Shown piece by piece: positions 10,601 through 17,481 of a stretch of DNA of 64,000 bases. Position 1 is the first letter of the stretch. Each line of letters starts with the position of its first letter. The stretch is from Lactobacillus acidophilus (GTDB taxonomy: Bacteria; Bacillota; Bacilli; Lactobacillales; Lactobacillaceae), in contig NZ_CP139575.1 of NCBI RefSeq assembly GCF_034298135.1, positions 682,001 through 746,000 of the forward strand, written 5' to 3'. The notes under the pieces were generated by a model that had not been told where the DNA came from, did no database searches, and was given only the letters and a program-made list of their open reading frames with translations. The position numbers and the translations under genes were made by a program.

Positions 10601-10805
10601 TCGTAATTTACTTGAAAAAATTCGCCAACATAAGATAGTAATGGTGGTAAATATTACTAATCTGTCGGACGCTGCCAGTGAAGATGCATTGAGGATTAGA
10701 GATCAGGCACTGTATACACATATACCGGTATTTTCAAGTATTGAAACAGCAGAGTTAATTCTAGATGTATTAGAGTCATTAGCATTAACGACTCAACCAA
10801 TTTAA
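7620..10805 (+). CDS. carB: Carbamoyl-phosphate synthase large-subunit homologue lacking both ATP-grasp active sites
   Basis: The length of 1061 residues and domain order match CarB: two synthetase halves, an oligomerisation segment (about 400-550) and a C-terminal MGS-like allosteric domain (about 930-1050). The catalytic elements are eroded in both halves. The Mg-binding E-x-N-P-R reads T305-I-R307-P-R in the first half and Q836-I-K838-P-Y840 in the second. The RPSFTLGGTGGG loop is LVTKYNRYVHNEH in the first half and the second-half equivalent is also lost. Structural motifs such as VNPNPATISTD, AISDGENVTLPGIIEH and ATEGTANIFAEAGI survive. No stop or frameshift occurs. It is unlikely to make carbamoyl phosphate. 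pyrR, pyrB and pyrC, which precede carAB in many Firmicutes, are absent here. Confidence 0.88.
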   Translation: MPLENDLDKVLIIGSGPTLIGSVAEMDLMATEAIDALTEEGIQVVLVNPNPATISTDKRPDVTVYLEPMTLDFLKRILRMEEPDAIITEYGSTNGLKVAHKLLQDGILEQMGIQLLTLNSRMLQMGNQQKRNELLKKLGIDTGKSWELNQGIPDSINSNELTEKITFPVLVTKYNRYVHNEHLHFDNAQDLIDFFKKEKQNDNFNWKNYRLTEDLSSWEEVIVDVIRDKDGNTVFINFAGSIEPVKINSGDSAVTMPALTLNNDHIQELRESVKKIINNLNLIGFSSFHFAIKHYGTQIKSKLLTIRPRLTRSAVWTQRIGLYDVGYIVSKVAIGYRLNEIIDPLSGLNASIEPTLDAIAIKMPYWSFAESGYNHYRLSNRMQASGEAMGVGRNFETAFLKGLHATIDLELGWNAFIQETQKNKDKILEDLANPDELHLVKLLAAIKQGITFAELQKVTGLHPIYYQKLLHIINIANRLISDKDNLSFDLLEEAKVYGFFNTLLAKILNKSVEDVQEIIEQYNLTPSFLKIDGSAGVYKPNVCAYYSAYNVQNEANTLAADKKILILGMLPLQVSVTSEFDYMIAHAAKTLHNNGYVTVLLSNNDESVSSRYKDIDRVYFESITLENILTVANRENIKDILLQFSGKKVSALSKRLEECGLHVIGQVPTNDVHDKIDNLLKENLANLDRVPALKTTQEDDVFEFADQHGFPILIGGMNKDNKQKSAVVYDIPAIEKYLTENQLDQIAVSQFIEGNKYEVTAISDGENVTLPGIIEHLEQTGSHASDSIAVIQPQNLMIKQQNRIEKESIKIIKRLKTRGIFNLHYLFVNDDLYLLQIKPYAGHNVAFLSKSLNKDITACATEVLIGKNLIDMGYPDGLWQTSNFIHIKMPVFSFLNYTSGNTFDSNMKSSGSVMGRDTQLAKALYKGYEASDLHIPSYGTIFISVRDEDKEKVTQLARRFDRLGFKLVATEGTANIFAEAGITTGIVEKVHNNPRNLLEKIRQHKIVMVVNITNLSDAASEDALRIRDQALYTHIPVFSSIETAELILDVLESLALTTQPI

Positions 10806-10810
10806 TATAA

Positions 10811-10848
10811 AAAAGAAGTTAAACTCGTTATGAGTTTAACTTCTTTTT
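10811..10848 (+). terminator. Intrinsic terminator after carB (usable on both strands)
   Basis: AGAAGTTAAACTC pairs perfectly with GAGTTTAACTTCT, flanked by an A-run on the left and a T-run on the right. Confidence 0.85.
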
Positions 10849-10852
10849 GAAA

Positions 10853-10878
10853 GCATACCTTTTGAGGTATGTTTTTTT
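10853..10878 (+). terminator. Second intrinsic terminator downstream of carB
   Basis: CATACCT pairs with AGGTATG, followed by seven T. It reaches into the last codon region of the convergent rqcH gene. Confidence 0.75.
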
Positions 10879-12568
10879 ATTTATTGATTTTTTTAGCCAT
10901 AATTTCGTCTTCTTTAGGTGTAACTTCGATTGAATTCTGTCCTGTGTAAATTACGAATCCTGGCTTAGCCCCATTAGGCTTCTTTACACGCTTATCTTGA
11001 ACGTAGTCAACTTGAACGTGGGCAGAATTTTTGGCTTTAGAGAAAAATGCAGCAATCTCTGCAGCTTCTTTAATATCTTGATCGGTAGGTTGATCATCTC
11101 GCAAAATAACATGTGAACCAGGCATATTTTTAACGTGGAACCAATAATCTAATTTATTAGCTTTTTTTAGAGTAAGCCAGTCATTTTGGTAATTATTTTT
11201 ACCCACTAAGACATGTTTTCCAGAAGAAAGCTGGAATTCATTTAGATTGCGTTCAGTAATTTTCTTCTTACGTCTATTTTTTTGTTGCTTTCTAATATAA
11301 CCTTGATTAATCAATTCGTCAGTTATTTGATCAATATCTTGTGGATCAGCATTATCAATAGCTGTTTGGATAGAATCAAAATAGCGAAGATTTTCTTTAG
11401 CGATTTTAATTTGTTCGTTAACGTGTTTGATAGAATCACGTAATTTTTTATAGCGAGTGAAATATTTTTGTGCATTTCGAGCCGGAGATAAAGCTGGATC
11501 AAGTTTAATGCTTATAGGTTTATTATTTTCATAATAGTTAGGTAAGGAAACCTCAGTCATTCCTGGTTTTACTTGTCCTAAATTAGCATTTAATATTTCA
11601 CCCTTGATACGATAGCCCTCAGAATTTTCTGCTAAGTTTAATTGCTTTTCTAATTTCTTAATCTTCTTACTTAGTTTGTTCTGTTCGTTTTTGACGACAC
11701 GTTCAACCTGACTAGCACGTTGTTTAACCCAATCACGTGTTGCTTGGTATTCATAAAATTCATCTAAACCTTTATTTAAATCAGGATTAGAATTTTCTTT
11801 CTCTAAATCTAAATGATAGGGAAGATAACAGAAAATCTTACGTTTATTTCTTGGAGTTTTTAAAACGAAAGCTCTTGGATTATTAAACTGATCAAAGAAA
11901 GTCTTAAATGAAGAATAGCTAAAATCATCTTCAAGATAACCAGTTAATTCTTCACGATCGTCTCTGTCTAAACCATCCATTGATTTCACTAAATCTGGAA
12001 TGCTTTTTTCATTGCTTAACTTTTTAAATTGATTTTCAGTTACTACTAAACCATTTATACCAGGTTTAAGAGGGGGAAGCTCATATTTTGCCTTAGGTAA
12101 TAAAATACGAGCTCTATTTTCATCAGGATTTATTCGCTTCAATAGATCAATAATATGACCATTCTGTTGATCATAGAGAATTACATTACTATGTCGTCCC
12201 ATTAATTCAACGGATAATACTAATTTTACTTGATCACCTAATTCGTTTCGATTACTGAAATGAAGGTTTATAATTCGGTTCACACCAATTTGTTCAATAG
12301 ATTGTAAGACTGAACCTTCCAAATACTTTCTTAAAACCATAACAAAAATAGGTGCTTTGTCTGGATTAGCAATAGTCTGCTCAGTTAAATACATTCTAGG
12401 ATATTGAGCGTTGGCTGAAATTAATAATTGATAATTCTTTCTATTTTTTCTAAAAGTTAATATTAGATCTTGTTCAAATGGTTGGTAAATTTTTGATAAT
12501 CGACCATCTACTAATGTAGGGGTCAAATCTTGTAGTAAACTATGGATAAATAATCCGTCAAATGCCAT
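10877..12568 (-). CDS. rqcH: RqcH / FbpA-type NFACT protein (ribosome quality control, Ala-tailing)
   Basis: Homologue of eukaryotic Rqc2/NEMF. In Bacillus RqcH binds stalled 50S-peptidyl-tRNA and directs C-terminal alanine tails; the family was earlier annotated as fibronectin-binding protein. Visible parts: NFACT-N domain from MAFDGLFIHSLLQDL, a long charged coiled coil (about 285-330 and 375-400), and the NFACT-R domain with HVKNMPGSHVIL near residue 480. The start is ATG 12568, because GAGGTGAT lies just before it; an upstream in-frame GTG overlaps that ribosome site. 563 residues, normal length. Its own terminator is probably the hairpin pair it shares with carB. Confidence 0.93.
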   Translation of the reverse strand: MAFDGLFIHSLLQDLTPTLVDGRLSKIYQPFEQDLILTFRKNRKNYQLLISANAQYPRMYLTEQTIANPDKAPIFVMVLRKYLEGSVLQSIEQIGVNRIINLHFSNRNELGDQVKLVLSVELMGRHSNVILYDQQNGHIIDLLKRINPDENRARILLPKAKYELPPLKPGINGLVVTENQFKKLSNEKSIPDLVKSMDGLDRDDREELTGYLEDDFSYSSFKTFFDQFNNPRAFVLKTPRNKRKIFCYLPYHLDLEKENSNPDLNKGLDEFYEYQATRDWVKQRASQVERVVKNEQNKLSKKIKKLEKQLNLAENSEGYRIKGEILNANLGQVKPGMTEVSLPNYYENNKPISIKLDPALSPARNAQKYFTRYKKLRDSIKHVNEQIKIAKENLRYFDSIQTAIDNADPQDIDQITDELINQGYIRKQQKNRRKKKITERNLNEFQLSSGKHVLVGKNNYQNDWLTLKKANKLDYWFHVKNMPGSHVILRDDQPTDQDIKEAAEIAAFFSKAKNSAHVQVDYVQDKRVKKPNGAKPGFVIYTGQNSIEVTPKEDEIMAKKINK

Positions 12569-12679
12569 GTATATCACCTCAAAATACGTTTAATATTATA
12601 ACAATATTTTTGTATATTCTAAAATCAATTGTATTTTTTTACTTTAAATGCATCGTTGTTACTATTAATTTTTTAAATT

Positions 12680-12740
12680 TAGCAATCATTTCTTTATTTA
12701 ATAGATAAAATATAGCAATCAACTTAATTATTGAATGCTA
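12680..12740 (+). promoter_or_regulatory. Dyad and half-site repeats upstream of the MarR-like gene
   Basis: TAGCAATCA occurs at 12680-12688 and again at 12713-12721. The second copy forms an inverted repeat with TTGAATGCTA (12731-12740), 9 of 10 positions pairing. TTGAAT at 12731 could serve as -35 with TATTAA 17 bases later. This looks like an autoregulatory operator of the following MarR-type gene; inference. Confidence 0.45.
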
Positions 12741-12810
12741 TTATCAAATACCTTATTAAATGATAAAATACAAATATAGTTTAATCTACTTTTTGGAAAA
12801 GGAAACGTAT

Positions 12811-13221
12811 ATGGATGTATTATTTTTTAGCACGATTGCAGAGCAAATCAAAAAGGAAATAAATTACGAATGTGGCTTAAATATCTCACAAACTAGAATC
12901 CTTTTATTTTTTGATGAAACCAACAATGAGCCTTTAGCAATGGGGAAGTTGGCAGATGCCCTTAACATTTCACTTTCTACCTTAAGTCGACAACTCCAAC
13001 AAAAAAAGACCCAATCTCTTATAAAAGTGATTCGTTCTGAAAAAGATTCGAGCAAAATTATTAATCTAAATTCAGATGGATTACAAAAAGCTCAAATTCT
13101 AAAGCAATCACTTAAACAGATTGAAAACTTGTTATTTATGTGTCTCGATCAAGATGCTAAATCAGTATTCATTAGACAATTGACAGAGATCGCACATAAT
13201 TCTGCATCCCTTGGAAGATAG
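12811..13221 (+). CDS. MarR-family transcriptional regulator
   Basis: Winged-helix protein of 136 residues. A dimerisation helix at the N-terminus is followed by a helix-turn-helix region (MGKLADALNISLSTLSRQLQQ, about 50-70) and a wing (VIRSEKDSSKIINL) before the C-terminal helices. The start ATG 12811 is chosen for AAAAGGAAA just upstream; an ATG at 12760 lacks a ribosome site. The operator-like repeats upstream suggest autoregulation. No obvious target gene adjoins it: the next gene, degV, has its own promoter and is broken. Ligand unknown. Confidence 0.8.
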   Translation: MDVLFFSTIAEQIKKEINYECGLNISQTRILLFFDETNNEPLAMGKLADALNISLSTLSRQLQQKKTQSLIKVIRSEKDSSKIINLNSDGLQKAQILKQSLKQIENLLFMCLDQDAKSVFIRQLTEIAHNSASLGR

Positions 13222-13260
13222 AATTATAGCATACAGCAAATGATTTTATGCTATAATTCT
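13220..13260 (+). promoter_or_regulatory. Perfect 14-bp inverted repeat carrying the degV -10 box
   Basis: AGAATTATAGCATA (13220-13233) and TATGCTATAATTCT (13247-13260) are perfect inverses with a 13-base loop. The right arm contains TATAAT (13252-13257), so a protein bound here would block the degV promoter. It lacks a T-run, so it is not a good terminator. Confidence 0.55.
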
Positions 13261-13298
13261 TCTATATATAAACTTGATAAATGGGAAGGATTAATAAA

Positions 13299-14179
13299 TT
13301 GAAAATCGCATTAGTCACTGATAGTACTAGTGTCTTAACTGAACAAGAAGTAAAAGACAATAATATTAATGTAGTTCCAATCCCCGTTATTGTTGGAGAT
13401 AAAGAATATTTGGAAGGCGTTAATATTACGTCTGAGCAACTTTTTGAAATGCAAAGACAAGGTGCTGCTTTTCCTAAAACTTCACAACCTAGCATGGGTC
13501 AAATGCTAGAACTATTTAATAAACTTCATGATGAAGGGTATGAAGCAATTATCGCTATTACCTTATCTAGCGGTATTTCTGGTTTCTACCAAAACTTGGT
13601 AAATATGGCACATAATAATCCAGAATATAATTTATATCCATATGATTCTAAGATGACAGTTAAACTACAAGGATATTTGGTACTAGCTGCAGCTAAGATG
13701 ATCAAGAAGGGATTAGAACCAGAAGCAATTATTAACAATTTAGATAAAATTCGTGATACTATACAAGAACTTTTGTAGTAGACGATCTAAAAAACCTTAG
13801 TCGTGGAGGACGATTAAGTAATGCTAGTGCTTTTATAGGTACTATGTTACAAATTAAACCAATTTTGACTTTCAATGATGAAGGTAAGATTGTTGCATTT
13901 GACAAGATTAGATCAATGAAACGAGCAGTATCTAAAGTTGAGAAGTTAGCACTTGAGAAGACGGCAGAATTACCATATAGGGATAAATTACGTCTATTCG
14001 TGTTCCATTCTAATGATCATAAGCAAGCTGAAGAAATAAAACAATTCATTAATGAAAACTTCCCAAATAAACCGGTTGATATAGCAGAATTTAGTCCAGT
14101 TATTGCTACACACTTGGGTGAAAAGTCTATTGCTATTGCATGGATGATAGATATAGATAAATTAGATTTTTCAAAATAA
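13299..14179 (+). pseudogene. degV: DegV-family fatty-acid-binding protein, frameshifted
   Basis: DegV proteins (FakB type) bind fatty acids for the fatty-acid kinase. The N-terminal part starts at TTG 13299 behind AAGGATT (MKIALVTDSTS) and runs to a stop at 13776-13778. The remainder continues one base earlier in frame (FVVDDLKNLSRGGRLSNASAFIGTML) to the TAA at 14177-14179. A single-base deletion near 13765-13772 explains both halves, which together give the usual family length. The change is recent, since the rest is undamaged. A sequencing error is the alternative. Confidence 0.85.
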
Positions 14180-14188
14180 ATACATAAA

Positions 14189-14218
14189 AAAAGAAGCTAG
14201 TACTATAGCTTCTTTTTT
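14189..14218. terminator. Bidirectional terminator between degV and xerS
   Basis: AAGAAGCTA pairs with TAGCTTCTT around GTACTA-type loop bases, with A-run left and T-run right. Confidence 0.85.
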
Positions 14219-14236
14219 ATGTATAAATATGGATTA

Positions 14237-15313
14237 CTATTTACGATTTTCATTATGGCTATTTGAAATTTGGTTTAAGGCATCACGTTGTTTTCTTTGA
14301 TCGACATGTGTATATAAGTCGGTAGCAGTAGTGCCTTTTTGTCCAAGTTGTTGTGCAACTAAAACTTGATCTTTTGTAACTTCATATAATTCTGAAGCAA
14401 GCGTATGTCTTAATTTATGTGGGGTTAAGGGATGCCCAAAAGAAGCGGAATATTTATTAACCATTTTTTCAATAGCATTCGCAGTTATTCTTCGAGTTTG
14501 ATTATGCCATCTAGTGAGAAAAAATGCAGTCTGTTTTTGATCAGCCATATAACGATCAGTCCGGATATCTTTATATTGCTTAATATAGCTTAATGTCCAT
14601 TCTGCAATTGGGACACTATCTTTTTGTCCACCTTTACGAGTAACATCTAAGACGGCTTCTTTTAGATTCAAATCTTGTAGATCGACGCCAGCACATTCAG
14701 ATACACGAATACCGGTTCCTAATATTAATGCAATAATAGCCATATCTCTTTCTTTGTTTCTTTTGAATCCAGGTTTGGCATGCTTATTACATTTATTTTC
14801 ATAATCATGATCTATAAATTCTAAAAACTTAAATTTTAGATCTCCTGTGTACATATGAGATTCGAGTACGTGAGCACGATAATTCAAAGTCTGAGTATCA
14901 TTTAATGAGTTAATTTTAAGCATTACATTTCTGTCAAAGTAAGGCATCCCATTATTATTGTCGGCCGTAATAGTTAAAAACTTAAATAATGATCTTAAGG
15001 CATTAATTGATCTATTAATTGTTGTAGGTGAATTTAAACGACCTTGTTTATTCTTAGTGTGGCCTAGGTGATCAATATACAACATAATATCATTACGCCG
15101 TAAATTTTCTAATGTAGTCGTGGAAATATTTCGATTATCTGCAGCAGTAGATATTCCTTCTGCACGTAACCAATTAAAAAAACGGCGTATTTCTGTTAAA
15201 TATTGATACGTAGTAGCTAATGAATGATGAGTGCCTAGGTTATATTGCTTAACATAATCTGGCATATTTTTCAGCTCGATATCGATTAATTCTAGGTATT
15301 TAGCTGTCTCCAT
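14237..15313 (-). CDS. xerS: Tyrosine recombinase XerS
   Basis: Single-recombinase system for chromosome-dimer resolution, described in streptococci and lactococci with difSL; the protein is 358 residues, XerS size. The N-terminal SAM-like domain (THHSLATTYQYLTEIRRFFNWL) precedes the catalytic domain. Visible catalytic residues: Arg in GTGIRVSE, Lys in RKGGQKD, H-x-x-R in HKLRHTLA and the nucleophile Tyr in DLYTHV. The usual His in LGHxxT before the tyrosine is Gln (QQLGQKGTT). The start ATG 15313 follows AAAAGGAGT. The upstream 485 bases hold a minus-strand terminator and an inverted repeat. I could not find a difSL-like site by eye. Confidence 0.88.
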   Translation of the reverse strand: METAKYLELIDIELKNMPDYVKQYNLGTHHSLATTYQYLTEIRRFFNWLRAEGISTAADNRNISTTTLENLRRNDIMLYIDHLGHTKNKQGRLNSPTTINRSINALRSLFKFLTITADNNNGMPYFDRNVMLKINSLNDTQTLNYRAHVLESHMYTGDLKFKFLEFIDHDYENKCNKHAKPGFKRNKERDMAIIALILGTGIRVSECAGVDLQDLNLKEAVLDVTRKGGQKDSVPIAEWTLSYIKQYKDIRTDRYMADQKQTAFFLTRWHNQTRRITANAIEKMVNKYSASFGHPLTPHKLRHTLASELYEVTKDQVLVAQQLGQKGTTATDLYTHVDQRKQRDALNQISNSHNENRK

Positions 15314-15358
15314 ATATGACTCCTTTTAGATATTATTTACATTTCCAGATTAATACAA

Positions 15359-15390
15359 TCAAAAAATCACCTATCTTGTTAGATAGGTGA
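15359..15390 (-). terminator. Intrinsic terminator/attenuator in the xerS leader
   Basis: TCACCTATCT (15367-15376) pairs perfectly with AGATAGGTGA (15381-15390). Read on the minus strand it is followed by a run of six T (A-run at 15361-15366). It ends 46 bases before the xerS start with no gene upstream on that strand, so it ends either a small RNA or an attenuated xerS leader. Confidence 0.75.
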
Positions 15391-15494
15391 TAAATGACCT
15401 AAATTAAATTTCTTAACGCCTCATATTAACAACAATATCTATAGTAATTATCATAAAATACAATTTATTAGGAAATAAAACCTAGAAAAATCAT

Positions 15495-15547
15495 GTTACT
15501 ATAACTGAGATACTAGCAACGCTTTATAGCATTTCAGTTATAGTAAC
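15495..15547. repeat. 14-bp perfect inverted repeat upstream of xerS
   Basis: GTTACTATAACTGA (15495-15508) and TCAGTTATAGTAAC (15534-15547) are exact inverses, 25 bases apart. On the minus strand the arm nearer the promoter supplies TATAAC, spaced 18 bases from TTGAAA, so the repeat may overlap a promoter. Rest of the 15314-15798 gap: AT-rich, no gene seen. Confidence 0.6.
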
Positions 15548-15798
15548 TTTGATTGTCTATTTTCAATCCGGATAATCTACATAAAGCAGATTAATCAGCA
15601 AAGATAAATATATGCTGTTTGTATGGTACAACATTACCTTTCAACTTTTTATTTTAATCTGTTTTTTAGTAACGATCAAGATAAAAATAACAATTTATTG
15701 AAATTTAATAATATTGTATAAGATATTAGTATGTTTATCGTAATTTACTAATAAAAATTGTACAATAAATTAAGAATATATTATTACGAGGTACGTTT

Positions 15799-16248
15799 AT
15801 GGAAGAAATTGATGTAAATTTTCAAGCAAAAAATCCTAGTGGAATTAAATTATTAAATCGTTTGTATGATGGACACTTAGTATTAAATGATATTGGTGTT
15901 CGTTTGGACGAACAATTAAGAAATGAAGAGGAATTAACAGTCCCTACTCAAGAAGATGTTAATAATTTAAGTGATACTTTTGGTAAAATGGTAGATACAT
16001 TTACTGATATCACTGATGCCTATGGGGATGTTAATAATTTTGCTGATAATTTTGCAGGAGCAACTCAAAGTTTTGCTGAAGCTTTAATTACCGAGTTAGT
16101 AGATTTTAATAATGGGATTGCTGATATTGGTGATACTGAAGGTGGATTAGAAAATTACGATAATGATAAACTCAATGATTGGGTTAACCAATTAATGAAT
16201 GATATTGTGGCTACTAATGAGGCCTTTAATACTTTAATTAAAGAATAA
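15799..16248 (+). CDS. Acidic helical protein of unknown function
   Basis: 149 residues, soluble, strongly acidic, no cysteine, no signal peptide and no membrane segment. It is rich in Asn, Asp and Phe with helical heptad-like spacing in the middle (about 50-110). It starts at ATG 15799 after GAGGTACG. The stop is one base before the ATG of the kinase-like gene, so translation is probably coupled. I do not recognise a family. The coupling suggests a partner or substrate relation with the downstream nucleotide-binding protein; inference only. Confidence 0.7.
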   Translation: MEEIDVNFQAKNPSGIKLLNRLYDGHLVLNDIGVRLDEQLRNEEELTVPTQEDVNNLSDTFGKMVDTFTDITDAYGDVNNFADNFAGATQSFAEALITELVDFNNGIADIGDTEGGLENYDNDKLNDWVNQLMNDIVATNEAFNTLIKE

Positions 16249-16249
16249 A

Positions 16250-16741
16250 ATGAAAAAGGTTATGGTTATTGGCTCTCCGGGAGCCGGGAAAAGCACCTTT
16301 TCAAGAAGACTTCAAAAAAAGACTAATTTGCCAATTGTATATTTAGATCAATTATTTTGGAAATCTGATAAAACTACTGTATCACCAGAAGAATTTACTT
16401 CCCGATTAAAATCTAAAATGCAAACTGATACTTGGATAATGGATGGTAATTATAGTAAGTATATGTTTGATGAAAGACTCAGTGCATGTGATACTGTGTT
16501 CTTTTTAGATTATGATGTACATGCCTGTTTGAAAGGTGTTCGTCAAAGACGAGGAAAGAAACGCCCTGATATGCCATGGATTGAAAAACATGAAGATAAA
16601 GCTTTTATGGATTATATTAGAGTATTTCCCCAAAGGCAAAAGCCTAAAATTATGAATATGTTAGCTATGCATCCCGATGTGAAAGTTTATCATTTTAAAG
16701 ATAGGGAAGAAGCTCTAGTTTTTTTAAATAAACTAAATTAA
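16250..16741 (+). CDS. FlaR-like P-loop kinase (topology modulation protein family)
   Basis: 163-residue P-loop NTPase resembling adenylate kinase-like 'topology modulation protein FlaR' entries. Walker A GSPGAGKST is at residues 8-16. The conserved YLDQLFWK and WIMDGNYSKY motifs follow (about 30-38 and 64-73). RRGKKRPDMPWIEKH, near 103-117, matches the lid region of this family. The natural substrate of this family is not established. It starts one base after the acidic-protein gene and ends at a strong terminator. Confidence 0.8.
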   Translation: MKKVMVIGSPGAGKSTFSRRLQKKTNLPIVYLDQLFWKSDKTTVSPEEFTSRLKSKMQTDTWIMDGNYSKYMFDERLSACDTVFFLDYDVHACLKGVRQRRGKKRPDMPWIEKHEDKAFMDYIRVFPQRQKPKIMNMLAMHPDVKVYHFKDREEALVFLNKLN

Positions 16742-16770
16742 AAAGTGTCTCATGATTGGGACACTTTTTT
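16739..16770 (+). terminator. Intrinsic terminator after the kinase-like gene
   Basis: AAAAGTGTC pairs with GACACTTTT, followed by T-run; also usable by the convergent lipoprotein gene. Confidence 0.85.
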
Positions 16771-16777
16771 GGTTATA

Positions 16778-17386
16778 TTAATTTTTTAAACTGGCAATAG
16801 GATATATTGTATAGTCTGCACGATAAACAAATAATCTATGACCATCTATCACAAATTGCGTAGCATTTTTCATATCACTTTTATGAATAGAAACATTTCT
16901 ACCGGTAAATACTGCAACAGGCATACCAAGCTGACTTCTAATCATTACTACCTTGGAATCACCACTCCAAGCATTTTTAAAATTTTGATACATTGTATTC
17001 AACAGTGGTATGGAATGATTTTGGTCATTAATATTGGTATGCTTATTATAAGTATCAATATAGTTTTTTATGCCTTCATATGCAATTAAGGTAGAACCTA
17101 CATGAATCATTCTATTGTTACCATAATCTACATCGATAACACTAGAGCCTTCATTACCTTTGTCGTCTTTTTGGGACATCTTTTTATCAGTATGAATATC
17201 GACTGATTTAGCCTTAATTTGATCGATCTTTTGACCGTTAGAATCATAAGTTGATACTGTTAATGGTAACGCTCCAATTTTGGAACGCATTGATAATTCC
17301 CAATTAGCTATGTTACTACAAGAAGATAAGGTAATCATTACTGCACTAAGACTTAAAATTAGCGTTAATTTTTTTAGTAATTTCAT
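16778..17386 (-). CDS. DUF5052-type lipoprotein
   Basis: Exported lipoprotein of 202 residues. A signal peptide (MKLLKKLTLILSLSAVMITL) ends in the lipobox LSSC, so Cys is lipidated and LspA would cleave before it. The mature part begins NIANWELSMRSKIGALPLTV and resembles lactobacillar DUF5052 proteins; I give this family from memory and with caution. The start ATG 17386 is preferred since GGAG lies nine bases upstream; an ATG at 17401 would remove that site. Function unknown. Confidence 0.75.
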   Translation of the reverse strand: MKLLKKLTLILSLSAVMITLSSCSNIANWELSMRSKIGALPLTVSTYDSNGQKIDQIKAKSVDIHTDKKMSQKDDKGNEGSSVIDVDYGNNRMIHVGSTLIAYEGIKNYIDTYNKHTNINDQNHSIPLLNTMYQNFKNAWSGDSKVVMIRSQLGMPVAVFTGRNVSIHKSDMKNATQFVIDGHRLFVYRADYTIYPIASLKN

Positions 17387-17444
17387 AGTATTATTCTCCA
17401 TTATTATTTAGTTCAATTAATTTTATCACGATATAAAAGCATAT

Positions 17445-17473
17445 AAAAAGCGCTATTTAACGTAGCGCTTTTT
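17445..17473. terminator. Terminator between the lysozyme and lipoprotein genes
   Basis: AAAAAGCGCTA and TAGCGCTTTTT are perfect inverses with a seven-base loop; works for the lysozyme gene reading leftwards. Confidence 0.85.
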
Positions 17474-17481
17474 ATAATCTA

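Noticed and set aside
15314..15798. difSL site for XerS
   Set aside because: No sequence resembling the streptococcal or lactococcal dif site could be recognised by eye; the inverted repeat has the wrong length and spacing.
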